A stretch of DNA of 64,000 nt from Streptomyces eurythermus (GTDB taxonomy: Bacteria > Actinomycetota > Actinomycetes > Streptomycetales > Streptomycetaceae), in the NCBI RefSeq assembly GCF_014649115.1, contig NZ_BMSK01000007.1, forward strand, positions 360,178 through 424,177, read 5' to 3'. The position numbers and the translations under genes were made by a program. The stretch's first letter is position 1. Each line of letters opens with the position of its first letter. The notes under the pieces were generated by a model, which saw only the letters and a list, made by a program, of their open reading frames with translations, did not search any database and was not told where the DNA came from. Positions 54,185-62,499 of the stretch are shown here, in pieces.

Positions 54185-54465
54185 ACGTGTCAAGTGGCTT
54201 CCAGGGGGCGACCGGTCATCCTCTCGCCCCGCTCGTGCAACGAAAACGCAAAGCCCACCGCTCCCGGTCGTTCCCGCACCCGGCCGCGTCGACGGCCCGG
54301 CCCGGCCGGCTCCGCCGGCGTTCTCCCGTCAATTCTCCAGATGCCTAAAAATTAGCACTCCGACTGGACAGGTGTTCAGTGGGAGTGTAGTAATGTGAGC
54401 GATTGGCTACCAACGGGGGTCCATGCCGCGCATAGGGCCGCGTCCGCTCCGAGCATGGAGAGAGA
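54185..54465 (+). promoter_or_regulatory. Promoter region of the second ACS-type transporter, with motif copy 3
   Basis: ACTGGACAGGTGTTC (54363-54377) is the third copy of the repeated motif. Its TGGACA (54365-54370), a 17-base spacer and TAGTAA (54388-54393) make a good promoter, so the motif covers the -35, as a repressor site would. GGAGAGAG precedes the ATG at 54466. Positions 54185-54340 show nothing clear. Confidence 0.55.
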
Positions 54466-55842
54466 ATGGCCGTTCAGAGCACCGAGAGAACCGGCACGGG
54501 CCCGCAACGGAGCCCGGCAGACCGCGCCCTCATCCGGAAGGTGACGGTCCGACTCGTACCGATCCTCATCCTGCTGAACTTCGTCAACTACGTGGACCGC
54601 GTGAACGTGGGATTCGCGGCCACCCCGCTGAGCAACGACCTGGCACTGACCTCGACCGCCTACGGCCTGGGTGCCGGCATCTTCTTCATCGGCTACTTCC
54701 TGTTCGAAGTACCGAGCAATGTGATGATGCATCGCCTGGGTGCCCGCGTGTGGCTGACCCGCATCATCCTCAGCTGGGGCCTGGTGGTCATCGGCACGGC
54801 CTTCGTGCAGGGCGAGAGGAGCTTCACAGCCGTCCGGTTCCTGCTGGGCGTGGCCGAAGCGGGTTTCTTCCCCGGCATCCTGCTCTACCTCACCTACTGG
54901 TTCCCGGCCCGTGAACGCGCCCGGATCTTCTCTCTCTTCTTCCTCTCCGTTCCGCTGGCGACCGTCCTGGGCGCGCCGCTCTCCGCGCTGATACTCCAGT
55001 ACGTGCGGATCGGCGGCATCGAACCGTGGCGTGTGATGTTCTTCGTCGAAGGACTCCCTGCGGTCACCCTCGCGTTCGTCGTGATCAAATATCTCCCCAG
55101 CCGGCCCGCCGGTGCGCACTGGCTCACCCCGGACGAGGCGGACCGTCTGGCCCTCATCATCGAGGAGGACAAGGCCGCCACGCGCGCGAGCAAGGCTCAC
55201 GTACGAGGCCGCGACGTCCTCAAGAACCCGCGTGTCCTGGGCCTCATCGCGGTGTTCTTCGGCATCATCTACGGCTTCTACGCCATCAGCTTCTTCCTCA
55301 CGAAAGTCGTCGAAGGTCTCCAGCAGCGCTTCGGCACGCACTATTCGCCGTTCGAGGTCGGACTGATCACGGCGATCCCCTGCGCCTTCGCCACCATCGC
55401 CATGCTGCTGTGGAGCCGGCACTCCGACCGCACCGGCGAGCGTGCCTGGCACGTGGCCCTGCCCTGCCTGGTCGGCGCGCTCGGAGTCGGCGTCGCCCTC
55501 CACCTCGGCTCGGTCTTCCTGATCGTGGGTGCCCTCAGTGTGGCCGCTGTCGGCATCTACTCCGCCATTCCACCGTTCTGGCAGATCCCTACTCTCTGGC
55601 TGACGGAGGCAGCGGCCGCCGTGGGCCTCGCACTGGTGAACAGCATCGGCAATCTCGCCGGATTCGCGGCTCCGTACCTGACGGGCTGGATCCATGACGC
55701 GACAGGCGGATTCGAGACAGCCATGTTCGTCATCTCGGGCGCCCTCGTCGGCGCGGCGGTCCTGGTCGTGGCCATAGCCCCCCGCCGGAGAACCGAGCCG
55801 ACGCCACCCGAAGTCCTGCCCCTGTCCGTCCCTTCGTCGTAA
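54466..55842 (+). CDS. MFS transporter, anion:cation symporter (ACS) type
   Basis: A 458-residue carrier closely related to the one at 31043: NFVNYVDRVNVGFAATPL in helix 1, LFEVPSNVMMHRLGARVWL, and LLGVAEAGFFPGILLYLTYW. It belongs to the tartrate and aromatic-acid transporter group. It has a promoter overlapped by the third ACTGGACA motif and is preceded by a FadR-type regulator and its probable operator. It probably imports or exports an acid linked to the cluster. The gene for a drug-type MFS follows after 17 bases and may be co-transcribed. Confidence 0.88.
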   Translation: MAVQSTERTGTGPQRSPADRALIRKVTVRLVPILILLNFVNYVDRVNVGFAATPLSNDLALTSTAYGLGAGIFFIGYFLFEVPSNVMMHRLGARVWLTRIILSWGLVVIGTAFVQGERSFTAVRFLLGVAEAGFFPGILLYLTYWFPARERARIFSLFFLSVPLATVLGAPLSALILQYVRIGGIEPWRVMFFVEGLPAVTLAFVVIKYLPSRPAGAHWLTPDEADRLALIIEEDKAATRASKAHVRGRDVLKNPRVLGLIAVFFGIIYGFYAISFFLTKVVEGLQQRFGTHYSPFEVGLITAIPCAFATIAMLLWSRHSDRTGERAWHVALPCLVGALGVGVALHLGSVFLIVGALSVAAVGIYSAIPPFWQIPTLWLTEAAAAVGLALVNSIGNLAGFAAPYLTGWIHDATGGFETAMFVISGALVGAAVLVVAIAPRRRTEPTPPEVLPLSVPSS

Positions 55843-55859
55843 AGAGACCGCTCTCTCTC

Positions 55860-57050
55860 ATGCCTCTCGCACTCATCGCATTAGCCATCGCCGCGTTCGC
55901 CGTGGGCGTCTCCGAGTTCGCCATCATGGGCCTGCTCCCGGACGTGGCCACCGGTGTCGACGTGTCGATCCCGACCGCCGGCAACCTGATCACCGGCTAC
56001 GCCATCGGCGTCATCGTCGGGGCGCCTCTGATGACCGCGCTGTCCACCCGATGGGCCCGCAAGGTCACCTTGCTCACCATCATCGGCCTGCTCGTCGTCG
56101 GCAACGTGGCCTCGGCCCTGGCCCCCGACTACACGACACTCATGGCCGCCCGGCTGGTCTCCGGCGTCCCCCAGGGTGTCTTCTTCGGCGTCGGCACGGT
56201 CGTCGCCGCCGACCTGGTACCCGCGGAGAAGCGGGCCAAGGCGATGTCCGTCATGTTCGGAGGGTTCACCCTCGCCAATGTCATCGGTGTGCCGCTCGGC
56301 ACCCTCCTCGGGCAGCAGGCCGGCTGGCGGGTCACTTTCTGGGCGATCGCCGGTATCGGCCTCGTCGCGATGGCGGGCGTGTTGCTCCTCGTCCGCTACG
56401 AGGGCCGACCGGACGAGGTGGGCCTGCGCCAGGAACTGGCCTCGTTCAAGAGCCCGCAGGTCTGGATCGCCATGGGCATGACCATGCTCGGATTCGGCGG
56501 AGTCTTCGCCTCGTTCACCTACGTCACTCCCATGATGACCAAGGTCGCCGGCTTCGACGAAGGCTCCATGACCCCCATCATGGTCGTCTTCGGCCTCGGC
56601 ATGACCGCGGGCAACCTGCTCAGCGGCCGCTTCGCCGGCCGTCACCTCATGCGCAGCATCTACGTCTTCCTCGGCTCGATGGCCGTGGTGCTGGTCCTGT
56701 TCGTCTTCACCGCCCACGACAAGGTCCTCGCCCTTGTCACCCTGTTCCTCCTCGGCATGTTCGGCTTCGCGAACGTCCCGGCTCTCCAGATGCGCATCCT
56801 GGACAAGGCTTCCGGGGCTCCCACCCTCGCCGCCGCCGCGAACCTCTCCGCCTTCAACGTGGCCAATGCCCTCGGCGCCTTCCTCGGCGGCCTCGCCATC
56901 GACCAGGGCTACGGCTACTCGTCACCCAACGGGGTCGGAGCCGCCCTCGCGACCGGCGGTCTCGTGCTCGCCCTCATCTCGGGTGCCGCCGACCGCAGGA
57001 AGGCCGCTCCCGGCCCGCAGCCCCAGCAGGCCACGAGCACCGCTCCGTAA
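55860..57050 (+). CDS. MFS efflux transporter (DHA1, AraJ-like)
   Basis: A 396-residue, 12-helix exporter. ALAIAAFAVGVSEFAIMGLL in helix 1 and LPDVATGVDVSIPTAG are typical of AraJ/arabinose-efflux-type DHA1 proteins, as is the motif-C-like segment TLANVIGVPLGTLLGQ. It is 17 bases downstream of the ACS carrier and could be read from its promoter. At the right border of the cluster, it is the most likely exporter or resistance pump for the product. It shows no clear ribosome site. A GC-rich stretch of about 240 bases follows. Confidence 0.87.
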   Translation: MPLALIALAIAAFAVGVSEFAIMGLLPDVATGVDVSIPTAGNLITGYAIGVIVGAPLMTALSTRWARKVTLLTIIGLLVVGNVASALAPDYTTLMAARLVSGVPQGVFFGVGTVVAADLVPAEKRAKAMSVMFGGFTLANVIGVPLGTLLGQQAGWRVTFWAIAGIGLVAMAGVLLLVRYEGRPDEVGLRQELASFKSPQVWIAMGMTMLGFGGVFASFTYVTPMMTKVAGFDEGSMTPIMVVFGLGMTAGNLLSGRFAGRHLMRSIYVFLGSMAVVLVLFVFTAHDKVLALVTLFLLGMFGFANVPALQMRILDKASGAPTLAAAANLSAFNVANALGAFLGGLAIDQGYGYSSPNGVGAALATGGLVLALISGAADRRKAAPGPQPQQATSTAP

Positions 57051-57288
57051 GCCGCGGGCGACGCAGGCCGCGCGGGCGGGCACCGAGGGTTCGGAGCCTG
57101 CCCGCGCGGCTTCCGGCACGGACGGCTGCGCGGGTCCGGTCTCCGGCTCCGGTCCGCTCGACGGCCGCCGCCGGACCCGCGTACCCGCTCCGAAGGCTCC
57201 TGCCCGGCCTCCGCCTCTCCGTCAGGGCGTCTCGCTGTCAGGGCGTCTCGCTCAGGGGGCCGGAGGCCGCGACCCGTGATCATGACCT

Positions 57289-57318
57289 CGCACTTAATGC
57301 ATATGATGTGCAAGTGCG
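57289..57318. promoter_or_regulatory. Inverted repeat upstream of the GNAT gene
   Basis: CGCACTT (57289-57295) and AAGTGCG (57312-57318) are separated by an AT-rich 16-base centre. The repeat ends one base before the chosen ATG. A repressor or activator site is likely; the AT-rich centre contains a possible -10 (TATGAT). Confidence 0.45.
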
Positions 57319-57319
57319 T

Positions 57320-57886
57320 ATGTATAGCGTGAGGCCCGCGACCGCCGACGACCTCGACAGTGCGAGGTCCGTCATGCTCGACACCGTCTACCGCGACTTC
57401 GGCACCGGATACGTGCCCCGGTGGCACGCCGACATCGTGGACCCGGCCGCCTATTACCTCGCGCCCGCCCGGCACACCCTGCTCGTCGCCGTGGACGGAG
57501 CCGGGCAGGTCGTCGGCACCGGCGCCCTGGACTCGCGCGGCCCGCAGTCGCCGCCGAACCCGCCCCGGCTGGCCGGGCGGTACCCCTCCGGTACGACCGC
57601 GCAACTGCGCCGCGTGTACGTGCGTCCCGACCACCGGCGCCGGGGTATCGCGCGCGAACTCGTGGCCCGGCTGCTGGAGTTCGCCGCCGCGGACGGCGGC
57701 TACCGGTCCGTGTACCTGCACACCGACCCCGCCGTGCCCGGCGCCGAACCCTTCTGGCGCTCGCTCGGCACGGTCGTGCACGACGAGCGCGAGGACGCCG
57801 GGGGCGGACAGAGCGTCGTGCACTTCGAGATCCCCCTGAAGCGGACCGGAGGCGCGATGGGCGACCCCGGGCACGCGGCGGCTTAG
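57320..57886 (+). CDS. GNAT-family N-acetyltransferase
   Basis: A 188-residue acyl-CoA N-acyltransferase. The start SVRPATADDLDSARSVM is standard for the fold, and the acetyl-CoA loop is VYVRPDHRRRGIARELVARL near residue 100. The fourth-strand region EPFWRSLG and the end HFEIPL are typical. ATG 57320 has no ribosome site, so translation may be leaderless; a GTG three codons later is possible. The palindrome directly upstream suggests its own regulator. The substrate is unknown. The stop touches the Zur-type box of the next operon. Confidence 0.78.
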   Translation: MYSVRPATADDLDSARSVMLDTVYRDFGTGYVPRWHADIVDPAAYYLAPARHTLLVAVDGAGQVVGTGALDSRGPQSPPNPPRLAGRYPSGTTAQLRRVYVRPDHRRRGIARELVARLLEFAAADGGYRSVYLHTDPAVPGAEPFWRSLGTVVHDEREDAGGGQSVVHFEIPLKRTGGAMGDPGHAAA

Positions 57887-57901
57887 TGGAAATGATTTCC
57901 A
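57887..57901. promoter_or_regulatory. Zur-type box
   Basis: TGGAAATGATTTCCA is a 15-base inverted repeat with a central TGA. It agrees with the Streptomyces Zur consensus (TGAAAATGATTTTCA type) at 13 of 15 positions. TAATCT (57904-57909) directly downstream is a possible -10. The site would silence the binding-protein/permease/MFS operon when zinc is plentiful. A site for another Fur-family protein is possible. Confidence 0.65.
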
Positions 57902-57964
57902 TGTAATCTGTCGTCGTCCGGAGCCAGCCGCACGCCACCCCCACCCCAGCACGAACCGAGGACC

Positions 57965-59458
57965 ATGCCTGCCCCGCGCCCTTCCCGCCTGCTCGCCGCC
58001 CTGCTCGCCACGCCCCTCCTCGCCGGCTGCTTCGCCTCCTCCGGCGAGGCCGACGGCAAGCCCACCGACGGCTCGCGGCTCCGTGTCGCCCTCGCCTTCC
58101 CGCCCGCCGAACGGCTCTCCCCGTACGGCGCCGACGCCACCATCCTGAGCCGGCTCGGCATCACCGAGAGCCTCACCGCGCTCGACGGCAACGGCGCCGC
58201 CGCCCCCGCCCTCGCCTCCTCCTGGCGCCGGCAGGACGCCCGCACCTGGCAGTTCACCCTGCGCGAGGCCACCTTCCACGACGGCTCCGAGGTCACCGCC
58301 GACGCCGTGGCCGCCTCCCTCGACCGGGCCGCCCACGCCCGCCCCGCCCCGGCCGCCCTGTCCGGAGTGACCCTCACCGCCAAGGCCCTGGACCGGCACC
58401 GGATACGCGTCAGCACCGGCCGGCCCGACCCCATCCTGCCGCTGAGGCTGTCCAGCCCCGGCCTCGCCGTGCTCTCCGCCAAGGCCTACCGGGACAAGGA
58501 CCACGTCGACCCGGCCGGCGCCGGCACCGGCCCCTTCGTCCTGAAGAAGGTCACCGGCGCCACCTCCGCGACCCTCGACCGCTACGACGGCTACTGGGGC
58601 GGCCGCGCCCAGGCCGCCGGCATCGACGTCCGCTTCGTCCCCGACGGCACCGCCCGCACCAACGCCCTGCGCAGCGGGGACACGGACATCGCCGAAGCCG
58701 TCCCCGTCGCCCAGGCCGCCACGCTCCAGCCGGACACCCGCCGGGAGACCGCCACCACCCGCACCACCAGCCTGCTGCTCAACCACCGCTCGGGGCCGTT
58801 CGAGGACGCGCGGCTGCGCGCCGCCGCCCGCGCCGCCGTCGACACCTCCGCCCTCGCCGAGGACGTCTACGAGGGTCACGCCGACCGCGGCACCGGCATC
58901 TACGGCCCCGCCGTCGGCTGGGCCGAGGGGCGCCACCCCGCGCCGGTCGGCAGGGCCGTGCCGAAGCGGCCCGACGGCACCCGGATCACCCTCGCCACCT
59001 ACGACAACCGGCCCGAACTCCCCGAGGTCGCCCAGGTGCTGAAACAGCAGCTGGAGAAGGCCGGCTTCCGCGTCGAACTCGTCGTCCGCGAGTACGCGCG
59101 ACTGGAGAGCGACGCCCTCGCCGGGAAGTTCGACGCCTTCGTCCTCGCCCGCAACAGCCTCGTCGACACCGGCGACCCGGTCGCCATCCTCGCCGGCGAC
59201 TACACCTGCGCCGGCAACTACAACCTGGCCCTGCTGTGCGACAAGGACGTCGACCGCGCCGTGGCCGAGGCCGAGCGCACCGCCGACACCGTCGAGCGGC
59301 AGGACGCGGCACTGCGCGCCGAGGCCCGTGTCCTCGGCACCGACTCCGTCGTACCGCTGGTCCACCAGCGCGTCATCACCGGCGTCGGCCGCTCCGTCAA
59401 GGGCGTGCTGCTCGACCCCTACGAGCGCACCCTCATCGGCACCGGCACCCGGCGCTGA
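57965..59458 (+). CDS. Peptide/nickel-type ABC substrate-binding lipoprotein (SBP family 5)
   Basis: A 497-residue exported receptor with a lipobox LAGC (Cys22). The family 5 pattern is present: LAFPPAERLSPYG, ALASSWRRQDARTWQFTLRE near residue 80, and TFHDGSEVTADAVAASLDRA. Relatives bind peptides, nickel or metal-opine complexes (NikA, CntA). Behind a Zur-type box and beside an MFS exporter, a zinc- or metal-chelate ligand is likely. The next gene is the permease, only 3 bases away. GAGGAC precedes the ATG. Confidence 0.85.
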   Translation: MPAPRPSRLLAALLATPLLAGCFASSGEADGKPTDGSRLRVALAFPPAERLSPYGADATILSRLGITESLTALDGNGAAAPALASSWRRQDARTWQFTLREATFHDGSEVTADAVAASLDRAAHARPAPAALSGVTLTAKALDRHRIRVSTGRPDPILPLRLSSPGLAVLSAKAYRDKDHVDPAGAGTGPFVLKKVTGATSATLDRYDGYWGGRAQAAGIDVRFVPDGTARTNALRSGDTDIAEAVPVAQAATLQPDTRRETATTRTTSLLLNHRSGPFEDARLRAAARAAVDTSALAEDVYEGHADRGTGIYGPAVGWAEGRHPAPVGRAVPKRPDGTRITLATYDNRPELPEVAQVLKQQLEKAGFRVELVVREYARLESDALAGKFDAFVLARNSLVDTGDPVAILAGDYTCAGNYNLALLCDKDVDRAVAEAERTADTVERQDAALRAEARVLGTDSVVPLVHQRVITGVGRSVKGVLLDPYERTLIGTGTRR

Positions 59459-59461
59459 CCC

Positions 59462-61189
59462 GTGCGGACCGTGCTGTGGCGGGCCTCGCTCGCCTCCGCC
59501 CTGGTGTGCGGGATCGGTCTGCTGCCCTGGCTCAGCCGCACCGACCCCGCGCTCACCGTCCTCAGGGCCCGCGCCCAGGACCGTGACCCGGACCCCGCCG
59601 TACTCGCCGCCATCCGCAACCAACTCGGCCTCGACGCCGGGCCGTTGACCCTGCTCGGGCGCTGGCTCGGCGGGCTGCCGCGCGGCGACGCGGGCCGGTC
59701 CTGGATCTCCGGGGCCGAGGCCGGACCCGTCGTCGCACAGGCGCTCGGCGCCTCCCTGCTGCTCATGGCGGTCGCCCTCCTGGTGGCCGCCTGCACCGCC
59801 GCCGCGGTCTGCGCCCGCACCCTGTACCGGGGCGGCCGGACCCGGCCCGGCGGCACCGGCTCCGCGATGCTCGCCACGCTTCCGGAGTTCCTCACCGCCT
59901 CCGTCCTCGCCACCGTCGTCGGCGTCCAGCTCGGCTGGCTGCCCGCCCTCGGCTGGTACGGGCCCCGGTACACCGTGCTGCCCGCGCTCGCCCTCGGCCT
60001 GCCCGCCGGAGCGGTCCTCGGCCGGCTCCTCGACGACCAGCTGCCCGGCGCCTTCGCCGAACCCTGGGCGCGCGCCGCCGCCGCGCGCGGACTGCCCCGG
60101 GCCCGCATCGCCCGCCAGGCGGTACGCCGCTGCCTGCCCGGACTGCTGCCCAACGCCGCCCTGTTCGTCGTCGGCATGACCGGCGGCGCCGTCGCCGTGG
60201 AACAGCTCTACGACATCCCCGGCATCGGCCGCACCACCCTCCAGGCCGCCCTCGCCCAGGACCTGCCCGTCCTCCAGGCCGGCACCCTCGCCCTGCTGCT
60301 GCTCGCCGCGCTCGCCACCGGCGCGGCCCGGCTCGCCGTCCGGCTGCTCACCGGCCCCGCCCTGCGCGACGGCGCCCTGCCCGCCCCGCCCCGGCTCACC
60401 CCGGCCGCCCGCCGCACCCCGCCGCTGCTGCTCGGCGGGGCGCTGCTCGCGGTCCTCGCGGCCGGCCTGCCCCGCGACCCGCTCGCCCTGAGCACCACCG
60501 CCCGCCTCCAGCCCCCCTCCTGGAACCACCCGTTCGGCACCGACGCGCTCGGCCGCGACCTGCTCGCCCGGGTCGCCCACGGCGCCCTGGACACCCTGCT
60601 GCTCGCGCTCGTGATCAGCGCCGGCACCCTGCTCGCCGGACTGCTGCTCGGCCTGCTGCCCCGGCTGTCCGGGCCGCTCGCCGACACCGTCAACGCCGTG
60701 CCGCCCGTGCTCGCCGCGCTGCTGGTCACCGCCGTCACCGGGGGCGGTCCGGCCACCCCCGCGCTCGCCGTCGCCGCCGTCGCCTGGGCACCGCTCGCCA
60801 CCCACACCTCCGCCCTGCTCCGCCAGGAACGCGCCGCCCTCCACCTCACCGCCACCCGGGCCCTCGGCGCCGGCCGCCGGTACCTGCTGCGCCACGAACT
60901 CCTGCCCGCCGTCGTCCCGTCCGTCACCCGGCACGCCCTGCTGCGGCTGCCCGGCACCGCGCTCGCCCTCGCCGCGCTCGGCTTCCTCGGCCTCGGCGCC
61001 CAGCCGCCGTCCCCCGAATGGGGCCGCCTGCTCGCCGAGAACCAGCCCTACGCCGAACGCGCCCCCTGGGCCGTCCTCGCCCCCGCCGCCGTCCTCGCCG
61101 TCCTCGGCGCGCTGGCGGTGACCTCCGCGGGCGCCCTGCGCCGCCGCCGCGCCCAGCCGGCCCCGACCGCACGGGAGTCGGCCGCATGA
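59462..61189 (+). CDS. Fused DppB-DppC type ABC permease
   Basis: A 575-residue membrane protein that unites both permeases of a peptide/nickel-type importer. The first half (to about 305) is DppB-like with EAA loop EPWARAAAARGLPRARIARQ. The second half is DppC-like, opening with HPFGTDALGRDLLARV near residue 355 and carrying HLTATRALGAGRRYLLRHEL. Normal systems use two separate genes. No ATP-binding subunit gene is present in the window, which is unusual for this class. The GTG start is 3 bases after the binding-protein stop; the stop overlaps the MFS start (ATGA). Confidence 0.85.
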   Translation: MRTVLWRASLASALVCGIGLLPWLSRTDPALTVLRARAQDRDPDPAVLAAIRNQLGLDAGPLTLLGRWLGGLPRGDAGRSWISGAEAGPVVAQALGASLLLMAVALLVAACTAAAVCARTLYRGGRTRPGGTGSAMLATLPEFLTASVLATVVGVQLGWLPALGWYGPRYTVLPALALGLPAGAVLGRLLDDQLPGAFAEPWARAAAARGLPRARIARQAVRRCLPGLLPNAALFVVGMTGGAVAVEQLYDIPGIGRTTLQAALAQDLPVLQAGTLALLLLAALATGAARLAVRLLTGPALRDGALPAPPRLTPAARRTPPLLLGGALLAVLAAGLPRDPLALSTTARLQPPSWNHPFGTDALGRDLLARVAHGALDTLLLALVISAGTLLAGLLLGLLPRLSGPLADTVNAVPPVLAALLVTAVTGGGPATPALAVAAVAWAPLATHTSALLRQERAALHLTATRALGAGRRYLLRHELLPAVVPSVTRHALLRLPGTALALAALGFLGLGAQPPSPEWGRLLAENQPYAERAPWAVLAPAAVLAVLGALAVTSAGALRRRRAQPAPTARESAA

Positions 61190-62427
61190 CGGGCGCCCCG
61201 CGCACCGACCGGGCCCCGCTGTCACCGCTGCTGCGCCTGCTGATCCTCACCCAACTCGCCTTCAACGTCGGCTTCTTCGCCGTACTGCCGTTCCTCGCCG
61301 AACACCTCGGCACGGCGATCGGCATGGCCGGCTGGCTGGTCGGGGTCGTCCTCGGGCTGCGCACCTTCAGCCAGCAGGGGCTGTTCGTGGTGGGCGGCGC
61401 CCTCGCCGACCGGTACGGCGTCCGGCCCGTCGTCCTCACCGGCTGCGCGCTGCGCATCGCCGGGTTCGCCTGGCTCGGTTACGCCGAACGGACCTGGTCG
61501 GTGATCGGCTCCGTCCTGCTGATCGGCTGTGCCGCCGCGCTGTTCTCCCCGGCGGTGGAGTCGGAGGTCGCCCGGCAGGCCGTCCTGCGGGAGGAGGCCG
61601 GCGGCGGGCCGCGCGCCCGGGTGCTGGCCCTGTTCACCGTCGCCGGGCAGGCGGGCGCCTTCACCGGCCCGCTGCTGGGCGCCCTGCTGCTGACGGCCGA
61701 CTTCCGCACGGTCTGCCTGGCCGGCGCGGCCGTCTTCACCGCCGTACTCGCCGGGCACGCCGTCCTGCTGCCCCGGCACATCCCCGGCCGCGAACCCGTC
61801 GCCGTGCGCGGCGGACTCGGGCCGCTGCTGCGCAACCGCCGCTTCCTCGCCCTTTGTTGCGGCTACGGCGCCCAACTGCTCGCCTACAACCAGCTCTACC
61901 TCGCCCTGCCCGCCGAAGTACGGCGCGCCTACGGCTCCCAGGCGCCGGTCGCCTGGCTGTTCGCGCTGTCCTCCCTGCTGGTGGTGGGCGCCCAACTGCC
62001 CGTCACCCGCTGGGCGGGCCGCCGGCTCACCCCGCGCCGTTCGCTGGCCGCCGGGCTGCTGCTGACCGGCGCCGGATTCGCCGCCGTCGCCGCGGCCCGT
62101 CCGGCCGGCCTCACCGGTATGGCCGGACTGGCCCCGCTCGCCGCCCTGGTCGTCCTGCTCACCGCCGGTCAGATGCTGGTCGCGCCGGTCGCCCGCGCCT
62201 GGCTGCCCGACCTCGCCGAACCCGGCCGCATCGGCCTCTACACCGGCGCCCTGTCCTCCGTCTCCGGCCTGCTGGTCCTGCTCGGCAGCACGGCCTCCGG
62301 CGCGCTCCTCGACCTCGGGCTGCCCCCGGCGCTGCCCTGGGCGGCCCTGGCGGCGGTGCCCCTGGCGGCGATCCTGGTCCTGCCCGGCCGACGGCCCACC
62401 CACGACACGGCACCCGAACCGGCCTGA
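61186..62427 (+). CDS. MFS exporter linked to the metal-type importer
   Basis: A 413-residue, 12-helix transporter. The helix-1 region LLILTQLAFNVGFFAVLPFL and the loop ADRYGVRPVVLTG resemble MdtH- and CntE-like exporters. In staphylopine-type systems an MFS pump exports the metallophore and an SBP family 5 importer brings back the metal complex. The same pairing is seen here under a Zur-type box, though no opine-metallophore synthase gene is in the window. It overlaps the permease stop by ATGA and ends the operon. Confidence 0.8.
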   Translation: MTGAPRTDRAPLSPLLRLLILTQLAFNVGFFAVLPFLAEHLGTAIGMAGWLVGVVLGLRTFSQQGLFVVGGALADRYGVRPVVLTGCALRIAGFAWLGYAERTWSVIGSVLLIGCAAALFSPAVESEVARQAVLREEAGGGPRARVLALFTVAGQAGAFTGPLLGALLLTADFRTVCLAGAAVFTAVLAGHAVLLPRHIPGREPVAVRGGLGPLLRNRRFLALCCGYGAQLLAYNQLYLALPAEVRRAYGSQAPVAWLFALSSLLVVGAQLPVTRWAGRRLTPRRSLAAGLLLTGAGFAAVAAARPAGLTGMAGLAPLAALVVLLTAGQMLVAPVARAWLPDLAEPGRIGLYTGALSSVSGLLVLLGSTASGALLDLGLPPALPWAALAAVPLAAILVLPGRRPTHDTAPEPA

Positions 62428-62464
62428 GCTCCCTGGCCGGCGGTCCCGACGGCTGGGGCCCTTG

Positions 62465-62484
62465 ACCTCAAGCCGACTTGAGGT
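62465..62484. promoter_or_regulatory. SoxR-type operator
   Basis: ACCTCAAG-N4-CTTGAGGT is a perfect inverted repeat whose half-sites and 4-base gap are those of the SoxR box (CCTCAAG-N4-CTTGAGG). TTGACC (62462-62467) gives a -35 that overlaps it, as in MerR-family promoters. It lies 16 bases before the SnoaL-like start. Confidence 0.65.
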
Positions 62485-62499
62485 CACAGGGTGATCTGC

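Noticed and set aside
31043..55842. A modular PKS or NRPS core in the cluster
   Set aside because: Only one stand-alone carrier protein is present. No ketosynthase, condensation or multi-domain adenylation gene exists in the window.
56915..61225. A 1436-codon open frame on the minus strand across the GNAT, binding-protein and permease genes
   Set aside because: It is glycine- and glutamine-rich with no domain, and lies antisense to genes with clear motifs. It is an artefact of high GC third positions.
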